NCBI GenBank assembly: GCA_964429745.1
Contig: CAYSDI010000005.1
Location: 1-64,000, forward strand
DNA from: WGOA01 sp964429745
Lineage (GTDB): Bacteria > Bacteroidota > Bacteroidia > Chitinophagales > BACL12
Direction: 5' to 3'
DNA length: 64,000 bases
Every line of letters begins with the position of its first letter. Position 1 is the stretch's first letter. Shown here one piece after another: positions 52,254-60,970 of the stretch. Under the pieces are notes generated by a model. It made no database searches, had not been told where the DNA came from, and was given only the letters and a program-made list of their open reading frames with translations. The position numbers were made by a program, and so were the translations under genes.

Positions 52254-53393
52254 ATGTATTTCGATCTTTCCGAAGAGCACCTGATGATCCAGAAAGCTGC
52301 CCGCGATTTTGCGCAGCAAGAGCTAAAACCCGGTGCCATCTACCGCGATTCCACCATGACCTACCCTGCCGAGCAGGTAAAGCGAATGGGGGAATTGGGC
52401 TTTCTCGGCATGATGGTCGATCCTAAGTACGGGGGTGGGGGAATGGACACGCTCAGCTATGTGCTGGTTATGGAAGAATTGTCCAAGGTGGACAACTCCT
52501 GCTCGGTTATTGTTTCGGTCAACAACTCGCTCGTCACCTGGGGACTGGAGCAGTACGGCAACGAAGACCAGAAGAATCGCTACTTGCGCCAGTTGACTTC
52601 TGGCAACACGGTCGGTGCCTTTTGCCTTTCGGAGCCCGAAGCCGGTTCTGATGCCACCAGCCAGCGCACAACGGCGGAGGACATGGGCGATTACTACTTA
52701 CTGAATGGTACCAAAAACTGGATTACCAACGGCGGAACAGCCGGCGTGTACCTGGTCATGGCGCAAACCCGCGTGAACGCCGGTCCCCGTGGCATTAATT
52801 GCCTGATTGTGGAGCGCGGCATGCCCGGCTTTGACGTCGGCGCTAAAGAAGACAAGCTGGGAATTCGGGCCTCGGACACCCATACGCTGATGTTTTCCGA
52901 TGTTAAGGTGCCTAAGGCTAACCGGATTGGCGAAGACGGTTTCGGGTTCAAGTTTGCTATGAAAACGCTTGGAGGTGGGCGCATCGGAATCGCCGCGCAA
53001 GCCTTGGGCATTGCCGCCGGAGCGTTTGAATTGGCTACCGATTACGCTAAGCTACGCCGTGCTTTCGGCACCGAGATTGCCAACCACCAGGCTATTCAGT
53101 TCAAGTTGGCCGACATGGCCACCCAAATTGAAGCCGCCCGTTTGTTGGTGTACAAGGCAGCCTGGTTGAAAGACAACGGATTGGACTACACGACCGCTTC
53201 GTCGATGGCCAAGTTGTTTGCCTCTGAAGTGGCCATGCGCACTACCGTAGAAGCTGTGCAGGTTCACGGCGGTTACGGATACGTCAAGGAATATCATGTA
53301 GAGCGCCTCATGCGCGATGCAAAAATTACGCAGATTTACGAGGGAACATCAGAGGTACAGCGGATGGTGATTAGCCGCGGTGCTCTGGCTTAA
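52254..53393 (+). CDS. Acyl-CoA dehydrogenase
   Basis: FAD enzyme of the short/medium-chain acyl-CoA dehydrogenase type, first step of beta-oxidation. Signatures: AFCLSEPEAGSDA and GGRIGIAAQALGIA. The catalytic Glu is in QIYEGTSEVQRMVISR, near the C-terminus, as in short/medium-chain enzymes. From the ATG at 52254 (MYFDLSEEHLMIQ) it has 379 residues, the standard size. Butyryl-CoA-like substrates are likely but not proven. The next gene is convergent. Confidence 0.95.
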   Translation: MYFDLSEEHLMIQKAARDFAQQELKPGAIYRDSTMTYPAEQVKRMGELGFLGMMVDPKYGGGGMDTLSYVLVMEELSKVDNSCSVIVSVNNSLVTWGLEQYGNEDQKNRYLRQLTSGNTVGAFCLSEPEAGSDATSQRTTAEDMGDYYLLNGTKNWITNGGTAGVYLVMAQTRVNAGPRGINCLIVERGMPGFDVGAKEDKLGIRASDTHTLMFSDVKVPKANRIGEDGFGFKFAMKTLGGGRIGIAAQALGIAAGAFELATDYAKLRRAFGTEIANHQAIQFKLADMATQIEAARLLVYKAAWLKDNGLDYTTASSMAKLFASEVAMRTTVEAVQVHGGYGYVKEYHVERLMRDAKITQIYEGTSEVQRMVISRGALA

Positions 53394-53420
53394 AAACTAA
53401 AGGGTTTTCAGAAGCACCCT

Positions 53421-53777
53421 CTAAGCAGAAAACGAGGTTCCGCAACCACAGGTTGCGCTGGCGTTGGGGTTGTTGAAGGTGAATCCCCGGTTGTCCAGGC
53501 CTTCTGAATAGTGAATCTCCATGCCGTCCAGATAGAGGGCGTGGGCCGGATCCATGAGGACGCGAATGCCTTCGCAATCAAACTCCTGGTCATTTGGTCC
53601 GGCCTGGTCAAAATCCAGCAGATAAGAAAGGCCGGAGCAGCCGCCTCCCTTCACCCCGATCCGCAGCGCTTTGCCAGACTCCACACCGCTGCGGCTGATC
53701 AAGGATCGGATCTCCCCCAATGCCCCTTCTGTGAAGCGGACCGGGCAGGCAACCGAAAGGGTTTTCAATGAACTCAT
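53421..53777 (-). CDS. Iron-sulfur assembly A-type carrier (IscA/ErpA family)
   Basis: A-type carrier that accepts and delivers Fe-S clusters. The three conserved cysteines are in GGGCSGLSY and the C-terminal TCGCGTSF, and the family fold VRFTEGALGEIRSLI and FNNPNASATCGCG are clear. At 118 residues it is typical. No sufB or iscU lies close by, so it serves as a stand-alone carrier. It converges with the acyl-CoA dehydrogenase, an FAD enzyme whose electron partner ETF-QO needs Fe-S. Confidence 0.93.
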   Translation of the reverse strand: MSSLKTLSVACPVRFTEGALGEIRSLISRSGVESGKALRIGVKGGGCSGLSYLLDFDQAGPNDQEFDCEGIRVLMDPAHALYLDGMEIHYSEGLDNRGFTFNNPNASATCGCGTSFSA

Positions 53778-53962
53778 GACGCTAAATTACGCCTAAACAA
53801 CCTCTCCAGGCAATCCCGATTGACCGGCCAGGGCATGTTTTCAACTGGCCACCCCCACAGCGGCCCTTCGCCCGAAAGAGGCATTTTCAACATTGGTGAG
53901 GTAACCCCAAGAGTTTGCCTGCGTTAAATAAGCGTTCTTTAGCCCAAGAATACCCCGTTCCT

Positions 53963-54493
53963 ATGGAGATCAATCCCTTCTTGCAAATTCTGTTGTACAC
54001 GATACCCGCCTTGGTGGTTTTTTTGGTAACCTACCTGTCGCTGCGCCTCTATCTGCAGAAGGAATACCGGCTTAAGCAGATTGAGTTGAAAATGGCGGGT
54101 ATCCGCGAAGCCAGGCCGGTCCGATTCCAGGCCTATGAGCGCGTTGCGCTTTTGCTGGAGCGGATTGCTTTGAACAACATCCTGCACCGGGTGCGAAAGA
54201 CCGATATGACAGTGCGGGATTTCCAGTTGGCCATCCTGTCTAACATTCGTTCGGAATTCGATCACAATGTCACCCAACAGGTTTACGTGTCCATTGAATT
54301 GTGGACCGCAGTCAAGGCGGCCAAAGAAGAGGTCGTCAGCATCGTCAACCGCGTTGCCTCGGAGTTGCCACCTCAGGCACCGGGCATTGAACTGAGCAAA
54401 CGCATCTTTGCCCACATGATCGACACCGAAGACAAAACTCCGACCCAACGCGCACTGGACGTTTTGAAACGCGAAGTGATGGAATTGTATTGA
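53963..54493 (+). CDS. Conserved membrane-anchored protein of unknown function
   Basis: 176 residues with one N-terminal membrane helix (ILLYTIPALVVFLVTYLSL, about 8-26) and a cytoplasmic helical part: KQIELKMAGIREARPVRFQAYERVALLLERI, then DFQLAILSNIRSEFDHNVTQQVYVS, then SELSKRIF-like ELSKRIFAHM. The pattern resembles a small Bacteroidota family seen near dnaA and other housekeeping genes; I do not recognise a characterised homologue. The start is the ATG at 53963; an upstream in-frame extension lacks family features. Confidence 0.75.
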   Translation: MEINPFLQILLYTIPALVVFLVTYLSLRLYLQKEYRLKQIELKMAGIREARPVRFQAYERVALLLERIALNNILHRVRKTDMTVRDFQLAILSNIRSEFDHNVTQQVYVSIELWTAVKAAKEEVVSIVNRVASELPPQAPGIELSKRIFAHMIDTEDKTPTQRALDVLKREVMELY

Positions 54494-55042
54494 GCAAGTA
54501 TTTTGACAACTTTTTAGTGGAAAACGGGTGGAAAAATTTTTACTAAATTTTATTTTCCCACTACCAAAACAGCGCGTATTCCTGTGGCACTACTATTTTG
54601 GTGCATTAATTGTTGAAAGCCATTTAGTAATGCACACAAGCAAACCGCGCGCCAGAAACATCTGTTCAACTTCGTCCATTTTTCTCCACGTTTTGCCCCG
54701 CGCAATGTGGAATTTCTTCCTAGTTTAGTCCACCGTTTGGCGTTGCCGCGGGCGTTCGGTTAATAAGTTGGCGTTTCGAGAAGTGATGGACCGTATCTTA
54801 TCCACATCCAGCTCCTTTCTCTGCCAACAAGTTGATCACTTTCTTAGATTTTAAGCATCTGACCCTCTCTCACAGGATGGTCTGGTTGTCAGTAGAAAGC
54901 GTACCCGTTGCCGGGTAGCTTCCGCTCGCGACCAGGTCGTTCAGGGTTTGCCATGCCAATTGCTCAGGAACACGCGCCCAATACAATGCCAAATGGTATG
55001 CACTACCGCTATTGGATAACCTGATTAACCTGAACGAGCCGG
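54494..55042. other. AT-rich region upstream of dnaA, possible oriC
   Basis: 549 bp with no credible gene. Near its left end is an AT-rich stretch (about 54520-54565) with DnaA-box-like AGTGGAAAA (54516-54524) and GGTGGAAAA (54527-54535), which read TTTTCCAC on the other strand. A perfect DnaA box TTATCCACA lies at 54798-54806. Together with the adjoining dnaA gene these fit a chromosomal origin, though box density is low. A 61-codon minus-strand frame at 54870-55055 overlaps the dnaA start and looks spurious. Confidence 0.45.
54798..54806 (+). promoter_or_regulatory. Perfect DnaA box
   Basis: TTATCCACA matches the standard DnaA box at all nine positions, 237 bp upstream of the dnaA start. 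It may serve origin function, dnaA autoregulation, or both. Confidence 0.6.
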
Positions 55043-56476
55043 ATGAGTAAATCACATGACAACGTATGGACCAATTGCCTCGAAATCATCAAGGACAACG
55101 TCAGCCAGCAAAGTTTTCGCACCTGGTTTGAGCCTATAAAGCCGGTTTCCCTCCACGAAAACATCCTGACCATCCAGGTTCCCAGCCAGTTCTTCTACGA
55201 ATGGTTGGAAGAGCACTACGTTAGTCTGCTGCGCAAGACCATTAAACGGGAGATGGGCAAAGAGGCGAAGCTGGAGTACCAGATCATCGTTGAAGGAGGT
55301 TCGGCCAGTGGCCGTCCTTATACAGTCAACTACCCCAACTACAATTCAGGCGACTCGCAGAATCTGGAACTGGACCCGCCCATGGTCGTGGGCAATTCCA
55401 TCAAGAACCCGTTCGTCATTCCAGGGCTCAAGAAGATCAACATTGACTCGCAGCTCAACCCGAACGCCAATTTTGAATCGTTTGTAGAAGGAGATTGCAA
55501 CCGACTCGCCCGCTCTGCGGGGTACGCAGTGGCCGACAAGCCCGGTACCACCGCTTTCAATCCGCTCGTGATTTATGGCGGTGTCGGTTTGGGCAAGACC
55601 CACCTTGCGCAGGCCATCGGCAACATGGTCAAGCAGAAGTACAAGAATAAAACGGTTCTGTACGTCAGCAGCGAGAAGTTCACCAACCAGTTCATTGATT
55701 CGCTTAAGAACAACTCGGTCAACGACTTCATCCACTTTTACCAACTCATTGACGTCCTGATTATTGACGACATCCAGTTTTTTGCCAACAAGCAAAAGAC
55801 GCAGGACATGTTCTTTCACATCTTCAACCATCTGCACCAGGAGAAGAAACAATTGATCCTTACCTCAGACCGCGCCCCCCGCGACCTGGAAGGAGTAGAG
55901 GAACGCCTGTTGTCCCGTTTCAAGTGGGGCTTGGCTGCAGACCTGACGGTGCCCGACTTTGAAACCCGACTAGCCATCCTGGAAAAGAAGATGTATGCCG
56001 ACGGCATCGAACTACCCCGGGAAGTGGTGGAATTTGTGGCCTACAACATCAACTCTAATGTACGCGAGTTGGAAGGTGCACTGATCTCTTTGTTGGCGCA
56101 GGCGTCACTGAACAAAAAGGAAATTGACCTGGACCTGGCCAAAAAGATTATCAAGAATTTTGTCAAGAGCATCAGTCGCGAAGTTTCCATTGACTTCATC
56201 CAGAAAACGGTCTGCGAGTATTTTGACGTTCCGGTAGAAAAGCTTCGCGAGAAGACGCGAAAACGTCAGGTAGTCCAGGCACGTCAACTGTCCATGTTCC
56301 TGGCCAAGCATTTTACCAAAAACTCGCTCAAGGTCATTGGCAAGCACTTTGGAGGCCGGGATCACAGCACGGTCATTCACTCCTGCCAGGCCGTCCAAAA
56401 CCTGATGGATACGGATGGCAAGTTCAAAGACAGCGTCTCTGATATCCAGAAGAAGATTCAGATGAGCATTAGCTGA
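55043..56476 (+). CDS. dnaA: Chromosomal replication initiator DnaA
   Basis: AAA+ initiator that opens oriC. Domain I begins MSKSHDNVWTNCLEIIKDNVSQQSFRTWF (split); domain III has Walker A GGVGLGKTHLAQAIG and Walker B VLIIDDIQFF, then sensor LTSDRAPRDLEG; domain IV ends with the DNA-binding signature FGGRDHSTVIHSC. Full length at 477 residues, typical for the phylum. The start ATG follows an AT-rich leader region with a DnaA box. Confidence 0.98.
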   Translation: MSKSHDNVWTNCLEIIKDNVSQQSFRTWFEPIKPVSLHENILTIQVPSQFFYEWLEEHYVSLLRKTIKREMGKEAKLEYQIIVEGGSASGRPYTVNYPNYNSGDSQNLELDPPMVVGNSIKNPFVIPGLKKINIDSQLNPNANFESFVEGDCNRLARSAGYAVADKPGTTAFNPLVIYGGVGLGKTHLAQAIGNMVKQKYKNKTVLYVSSEKFTNQFIDSLKNNSVNDFIHFYQLIDVLIIDDIQFFANKQKTQDMFFHIFNHLHQEKKQLILTSDRAPRDLEGVEERLLSRFKWGLAADLTVPDFETRLAILEKKMYADGIELPREVVEFVAYNINSNVRELEGALISLLAQASLNKKEIDLDLAKKIIKNFVKSISREVSIDFIQKTVCEYFDVPVEKLREKTRKRQVVQARQLSMFLAKHFTKNSLKVIGKHFGGRDHSTVIHSCQAVQNLMDTDGKFKDSVSDIQKKIQMSIS

Positions 56477-56763
56477 CGGGCATTTGTCTTCAACATTTTC
56501 AAGCAGCAGTTTGCTGTGTCCCTTCTTTTGCTGGGCTAGCAGAACGGCTAAGTCAACGATGCCTGGTACGCCTCATGAAGTAAGTTAATGTTTGGAGTCA
56601 TCTTCCGTAAACTTCCCTTGTAAAGAGTGATTAGACATATACTTTATAAATTGCCTTATGGCTGGTTGGGGAAATATTTCGTAGTTTAGCTGTATCTCCA
56701 TTTTATTCAGATGTCTCACTTGGTCTAAGGCAATACAGCCTTGGTAAGGTTTACGCTGTTTTT

Positions 56764-58242
56764 ATGAGCGTTGATGTCTGGTCCAAAACAATTTTTTTGA
56801 TCAGCACACTCGACATAATTATATTTATAGCATACATTTTATTGATGCTTGGCGTGGGGTATCACTTTTACCGCAGCAATGAATCGGAAGAGGACTATTT
56901 CATAGGCGGACGCAGCATGGGCCCCTGGCACATTGGGTTTTCAGTGGTAGCAACCGATGTTGGTGGCGGTTTCTCCATTGGGCTTGGAGGGCTGGGTTTT
57001 ACCATGGGAATTGCTGGTTCCTGGATGTTGTTCACCGGATTACTGGGCGCATGGCTGGCTGCTTGTTTACTCATCCCAAGGGTTTACCGGCTGTCTGGGT
57101 TTTCCAAACTGAGCACCTTCCCCCAAATTTTCCAAAATCTGTTTGGCAAGTGGCCGGCTTTTCTGGCTGCTGTGATTTCTCTGATAGGATACCTGGGCTT
57201 TACCAGCTCCCAGCTCTTAGCAGGCGCTAAATTAGCCTCCGGTACATTCCCAGGTTTCGGCCTTGTTCAGGCGTTGCTGCTGATGGGAATCATCGCTGTG
57301 GTCTATACCGTCATGGGCGGAATAAAGGCGGTCATTTACACCGACACAATTCAATGGATTATACTTTTGGCAGGGCTGATCTTTATCGGGCTGCCCATGG
57401 GGTTTATCGCCGTTGGAGGAATGTCAGGAATACAGGCAGCACTGCCGGCGAGAATGCTTAGTCTGGGAAACATAAGTCTTGTTCAGATTATCAATTGGGC
57501 CATTACCATCATTCCTATCTGGTTTATTGGGATGACCTTGTACCAGCGCATTTACGCGAGCCGAGATGAACAATCAGCAAAAAAGGCCTGGTATATAGCA
57601 GGACTTTTTGAATGGCCGGTCATGGCATTTCTCGGGGTTAGTTTGGGTCTTTTGGCGCGTGTTGCCGCAGAGCAGGGAATGTTTGAAGCATTGGGATACG
57701 GGGTAGGGGCATTACCGGATCCTGAGATAGGTTTGCCAATGTTGTTGAGTACTATTTTGCCTAGTGGCTTGCTAGGCCTAATGATGGCGGCCTACTTTTC
57801 TGCCATTCTGTCAACAGCAGACAGCTGCCTGATGGCGGCAGCAGGCAACTTGACCACAGACATCCTGCCCTTTCTCCGCAAAGGAAAGACAGGAAGAACG
57901 CTAGCCTGTTCCCAATGGGCGACCTTGATTTTGGGGATTCTGGCTTTGGGGATTGCCCTGTACCTGGAGAGTGTTTTGGAACTGATGTTGCTCTCTTATG
58001 CGTTTATGGTATCTGGGTTATTGATTCCACTTGTTGCCGGACTTTTCTTCAAAAAGGCCAATGCTACGGCAGCCATAGGAGCTATGGTGGCAGGAGGAGC
58101 AGTGACCATCGTTCTAACGCTAGCGAAAGTTGCCCTACCCTATGGCTTTGATCCCATTTTGTTTGGCCTGATAAGCTCCATAGGTGCATACACGATCCTG
58201 TACAAGGCCAATCAGTTAAAATCAAATTATGAAAATTCTTAG
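56764..58242 (+). CDS. Sodium/solute symporter (SSS family)
   Basis: Inner-membrane transporter of the SSS/SLC5 family, 492 residues with about 13 helices, coupling sodium entry to solute uptake. Landmarks: SNESEEDYFIGGRSMGPWHIG near the N-terminus, GFSIGLGGLGFTMGI, IAVVYTVMGGIKAVIYTDTIQW and the sodium-site helix AAYFSAILSTADSCLMAA. The substrate is unknown; the operon suggests an amino acid, acylated amino acid or related compound. It starts the five-gene overlapping operon and overlaps the GNAT gene by 14 bp. 287 bp of noncoding DNA precede it. Confidence 0.92.
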   Translation: MSVDVWSKTIFLISTLDIIIFIAYILLMLGVGYHFYRSNESEEDYFIGGRSMGPWHIGFSVVATDVGGGFSIGLGGLGFTMGIAGSWMLFTGLLGAWLAACLLIPRVYRLSGFSKLSTFPQIFQNLFGKWPAFLAAVISLIGYLGFTSSQLLAGAKLASGTFPGFGLVQALLLMGIIAVVYTVMGGIKAVIYTDTIQWIILLAGLIFIGLPMGFIAVGGMSGIQAALPARMLSLGNISLVQIINWAITIIPIWFIGMTLYQRIYASRDEQSAKKAWYIAGLFEWPVMAFLGVSLGLLARVAAEQGMFEALGYGVGALPDPEIGLPMLLSTILPSGLLGLMMAAYFSAILSTADSCLMAAAGNLTTDILPFLRKGKTGRTLACSQWATLILGILALGIALYLESVLELMLLSYAFMVSGLLIPLVAGLFFKKANATAAIGAMVAGGAVTIVLTLAKVALPYGFDPILFGLISSIGAYTILYKANQLKSNYENS

Positions 58243-58654
58243 TTATACAACCCAGGCAGAACTCGACGACTCCGTAGCCGTCATTGTCGATTTCTTATTC
58301 AGTAGACTGGAGAACTTTGGCGATTCCAAGGTAGACATTGGAAAATGCCTCCAGTATGTCTTCGACCGGGGGGGCTCTATCACGATTGGTCGGTTGAACA
58401 GTCAAATAGCTGGAATTGTCGTGGTTAATGAAACCGGCATGAGTGGGTTTATCCCCGAAAACTTTTTGGTCTATGTGGCTGTAGAACAGTCCTTACGTGG
58501 CCAGGGCATTGGAAGACAATTAATGCAATACGTCATCGACAACACGAAGGGCAGTATAGCGCTGCACGTAGAGCCGGAAAATACGGCGCGAAAACTCTAT
58601 GAAAAACTGGGATTCACCTACAAGTACCTTGAAATGCGATTGCACAAGCCATGA
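58229..58654 (+). CDS. GNAT family N-acetyltransferase
   Basis: Acetyl-CoA-dependent N-acetyltransferase, 141 residues. The cofactor motif is VEQSLRGQGIGRQLMQYVI (Q/RxxGxG/A), and the C-terminal NTARKLYEKLGFTYKYLEMRL is the usual GNAT ending. The substrate is unknown. Because it overlaps the symporter by 14 bp and the M20 hydrolase by 4 bp, it should act on the same compound, perhaps N-acetylating an amino acid or detoxifying a D-amino acid. Confidence 0.88.
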   Translation: MKILSYTTQAELDDSVAVIVDFLFSRLENFGDSKVDIGKCLQYVFDRGGSITIGRLNSQIAGIVVVNETGMSGFIPENFLVYVAVEQSLRGQGIGRQLMQYVIDNTKGSIALHVEPENTARKLYEKLGFTYKYLEMRLHKP

Positions 58655-59805
58655 TCAGCCGGGCAACTGTTGAGGTATTGACAGAACTGCGTCAAAAACT
58701 GCATCAACATGCGGAGTTATCCGGTGCAGAGTTCAAAACTCAGCAGATCATTCGCGGGTTTCTGGAGCAAAACTGCCCTTCCGCCGCTGTTACACCTATT
58801 GCGGAAACAGGATTGTTGGTTTCGTTTTCTACAACCGAATCTGGCCCAGGACTTTTGTTCCGATCAGACATAGATGCACTGCCCATTCTGGATCGCATTG
58901 ACGCTGATTATCGTTCCCTCCAAAACGGTGTAGGCCACAAGTGTGGACACGACGGGCACGCCACCATCCTGTGCGGTCTTGCCTTGCATTTGCACGAGCA
59001 CCCTCCTGAGGCGGCTCGGGTGTCCCTCTTATTTCAGCCTGCCGAAGAAACGGGCGAAGGGGCAAAACGGGTCTTAGCAACACTGCTGCAGGATCAACAA
59101 CTTTTCGATTTTGTCTTTGCCCTGCACAATATACCCGGTGAGGAATTGGGCCGAGTGTTTTGTAAAGTCGGCCCAATCACCACCGCGGTCATTTCCATGA
59201 TAATCACCTTGGAGGGACGCAGAGCCCATGCTGCGGAACCCTGGCATGCCATCAATCCTTCCCTTGCCATCGGGAACATATTGGCGGCAGCGCACTCCTT
59301 GGAGGAGCAAAACAAGCACTCGGATAATTTCGCAATTGTTACACCGGTTTACCTTCGGGTCGGGAGTCCGGATTACGGCATTTCCCCGGCAGATGCTGAA
59401 CTGCACTTTACCCTTCGGTGCAAAGAAAGTCGATTGCTGGATGAGAAGGTGAACAAATTTCGAACCCTGGTCAACGACATTGCCCAACAGGCAAATCTGA
59501 GCGTGGATTACCACTATCTGCAGGCTTTTGAACCCTGCATTAACGAGCAAAAGGCAGTGGCGATGATCGCTGATGCAGCTGCTGGGGCAGCCCTTTCCCT
59601 TACCGAAATGGAAAGTTCCTTTAGCTGGGGTGAAGATTTTGGGTTGTTTACTCAGCATTTTAAAGGGGCATTGTTTGGAATAGGCGCAGGGGAAACGGTG
59701 GCACAGCTCCATGATGAAACCTATGATTTCCCGGATGCCCTGATCGCACCGGCTGTTGAAATGTTCAAAGCCATTTTAAAAAGCACTGCGACGTATCATG
59801 TTTGA
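58651..59805 (+). CDS. M20 family amidohydrolase (N-acyl amino acid deacylase/hippurate hydrolase type)
   Basis: Zinc or manganese hydrolase of the M20D group that splits N-acyl amino acids. Metal-site motifs: FRSDIDALPI, GHKCGHDGHATIL, QPAEETGEGAKRVL and the C-terminal GETVAQLHDETYDFPD; a dimerisation domain sits between. Length 384 residues is normal. Overlaps its neighbours by 4 and 8 bp. With the symporter and two racemases it points to uptake and deacylation of an N-acyl amino acid. Confidence 0.92.
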   Translation: MISRATVEVLTELRQKLHQHAELSGAEFKTQQIIRGFLEQNCPSAAVTPIAETGLLVSFSTTESGPGLLFRSDIDALPILDRIDADYRSLQNGVGHKCGHDGHATILCGLALHLHEHPPEAARVSLLFQPAEETGEGAKRVLATLLQDQQLFDFVFALHNIPGEELGRVFCKVGPITTAVISMIITLEGRRAHAAEPWHAINPSLAIGNILAAAHSLEEQNKHSDNFAIVTPVYLRVGSPDYGISPADAELHFTLRCKESRLLDEKVNKFRTLVNDIAQQANLSVDYHYLQAFEPCINEQKAVAMIADAAAGAALSLTEMESSFSWGEDFGLFTQHFKGALFGIGAGETVAQLHDETYDFPDALIAPAVEMFKAILKSTATYHV

Positions 59806-60970
59806 TCCTTCCTTCATAGAACTCAATTTTAACCACCTTAAGTCCAATCGTCAATTCTTATCGACGCTCTGTGGCCAGCCATGTGAACTTTCCATGGTGG
59901 TGAAAGGCAATGCTTATGGGCACGGTGTTCGCGAGTTAGTGCAGATGGCCGGGCACTGCGGGGTGAATCATTTTTCAGTATACAGCGCCGATGAAGCAGT
60001 AGAAGTTTTCGAAGCCACAGATGGACGGCCCGATATCATGATCATGGGCAGCATAGATAACGATGCCATTGGGTGGGCCATTCACAATAAGATAAGTTTT
60101 TATATTTTTGATCAGGAGCGGTTGGAGCGCGCGATCAATATGGCGAAAGGGCTAAAATCTAAAGTTAGTATCCATCTGGAATTGGAAACAGGGATGAATA
60201 GGACCGGGATGGATAAAGTGGGGTTGAACAAAGCACTCAAGCACATCAAGTTAAATGCGGAGTACGTACATATTGTAGGCACGTGCACCCACCTAGCGGG
60301 TGCAGAGAATGCGCGAAATTTTGATCGAATTCACAACCAGATCAAAACGTTTCACACGTTGCACCAACTTTTTTTTCAACACCAGGTCGATTCGGGTATA
60401 ACACATACCAGTTGCTCCGCCGGGATGCTCAATTTTCCGGAGTACAATTTTGACATGGTGCGCGCCGGTATTCTGCACTACGGTTTTTGGCCCAACGAAC
60501 AGACCCGGCATGCCTTCTTGACAAAGACAGGCCTGGAGCACAGTCCGCTGAAGCGTGTCATTTCTTGGAAAAGCCACATTATGGCGGTGCAACAAGTCAA
60601 GAAGGATGAATGGATAGGGTACGGCGAGAGCTACAGAGCGGAGCGCAATTCGCGCATAGCTGTGGTGCCAGTTGGCTATTCACACGGTTTTGATCGCTCG
60701 TTGAGCAATCTAGGAAGTGTTCTCATTCGGGGTGTCGCTGCACCAGTAGTTGGCATTGTCAATATGAATTGTATTTCAGTGGATGTAACGAAATGCTATG
60801 GTGCGGAACCTGGGGACGAGGTGGTGCTGATTGGCACCCAGGGCGGCGCAGAAATTTCGGTGAGTTCCTTCAGTGAAACGCTGCATGTACTCAACTACGA
60901 ACTGTTGACTCGTTTGCCCCGTACCATTCCCCGAAAAATTATCAACAATGGCTTACCTCACCCTTCATAA
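59798..60970 (+). CDS. Alanine racemase (fold III PLP)
   Basis: PLP-dependent amino acid racemase, 390 residues. The PLP lysine is K36 in VVKGNAYGHG and the second catalytic residue is the Tyr in WIGYGESYRAE, followed by VPVGYSHGFDRSL and GIVNMNCISVDVT, all typical of Alr. It may not be the main cell-wall alanine racemase, because it sits in a catabolic-looking operon and Bacteroidota often carry Alr fused to MurF. It overlaps the next racemase gene by 23 bp. Confidence 0.92.
   Translation: MFDPSFIELNFNHLKSNRQFLSTLCGQPCELSMVVKGNAYGHGVRELVQMAGHCGVNHFSVYSADEAVEVFEATDGRPDIMIMGSIDNDAIGWAIHNKISFYIFDQERLERAINMAKGLKSKVSIHLELETGMNRTGMDKVGLNKALKHIKLNAEYVHIVGTCTHLAGAENARNFDRIHNQIKTFHTLHQLFFQHQVDSGITHTSCSAGMLNFPEYNFDMVRAGILHYGFWPNEQTRHAFLTKTGLEHSPLKRVISWKSHIMAVQQVKKDEWIGYGESYRAERNSRIAVVPVGYSHGFDRSLSNLGSVLIRGVAAPVVGIVNMNCISVDVTKCYGAEPGDEVVLIGTQGGAEISVSSFSETLHVLNYELLTRLPRTIPRKIINNGLPHPS

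Noticed and set aside
54870..55055. 61-codon minus-strand frame overlapping the dnaA start
   Set aside because: No recognised motif, overlaps the dnaA start region, and composition does not look coding.
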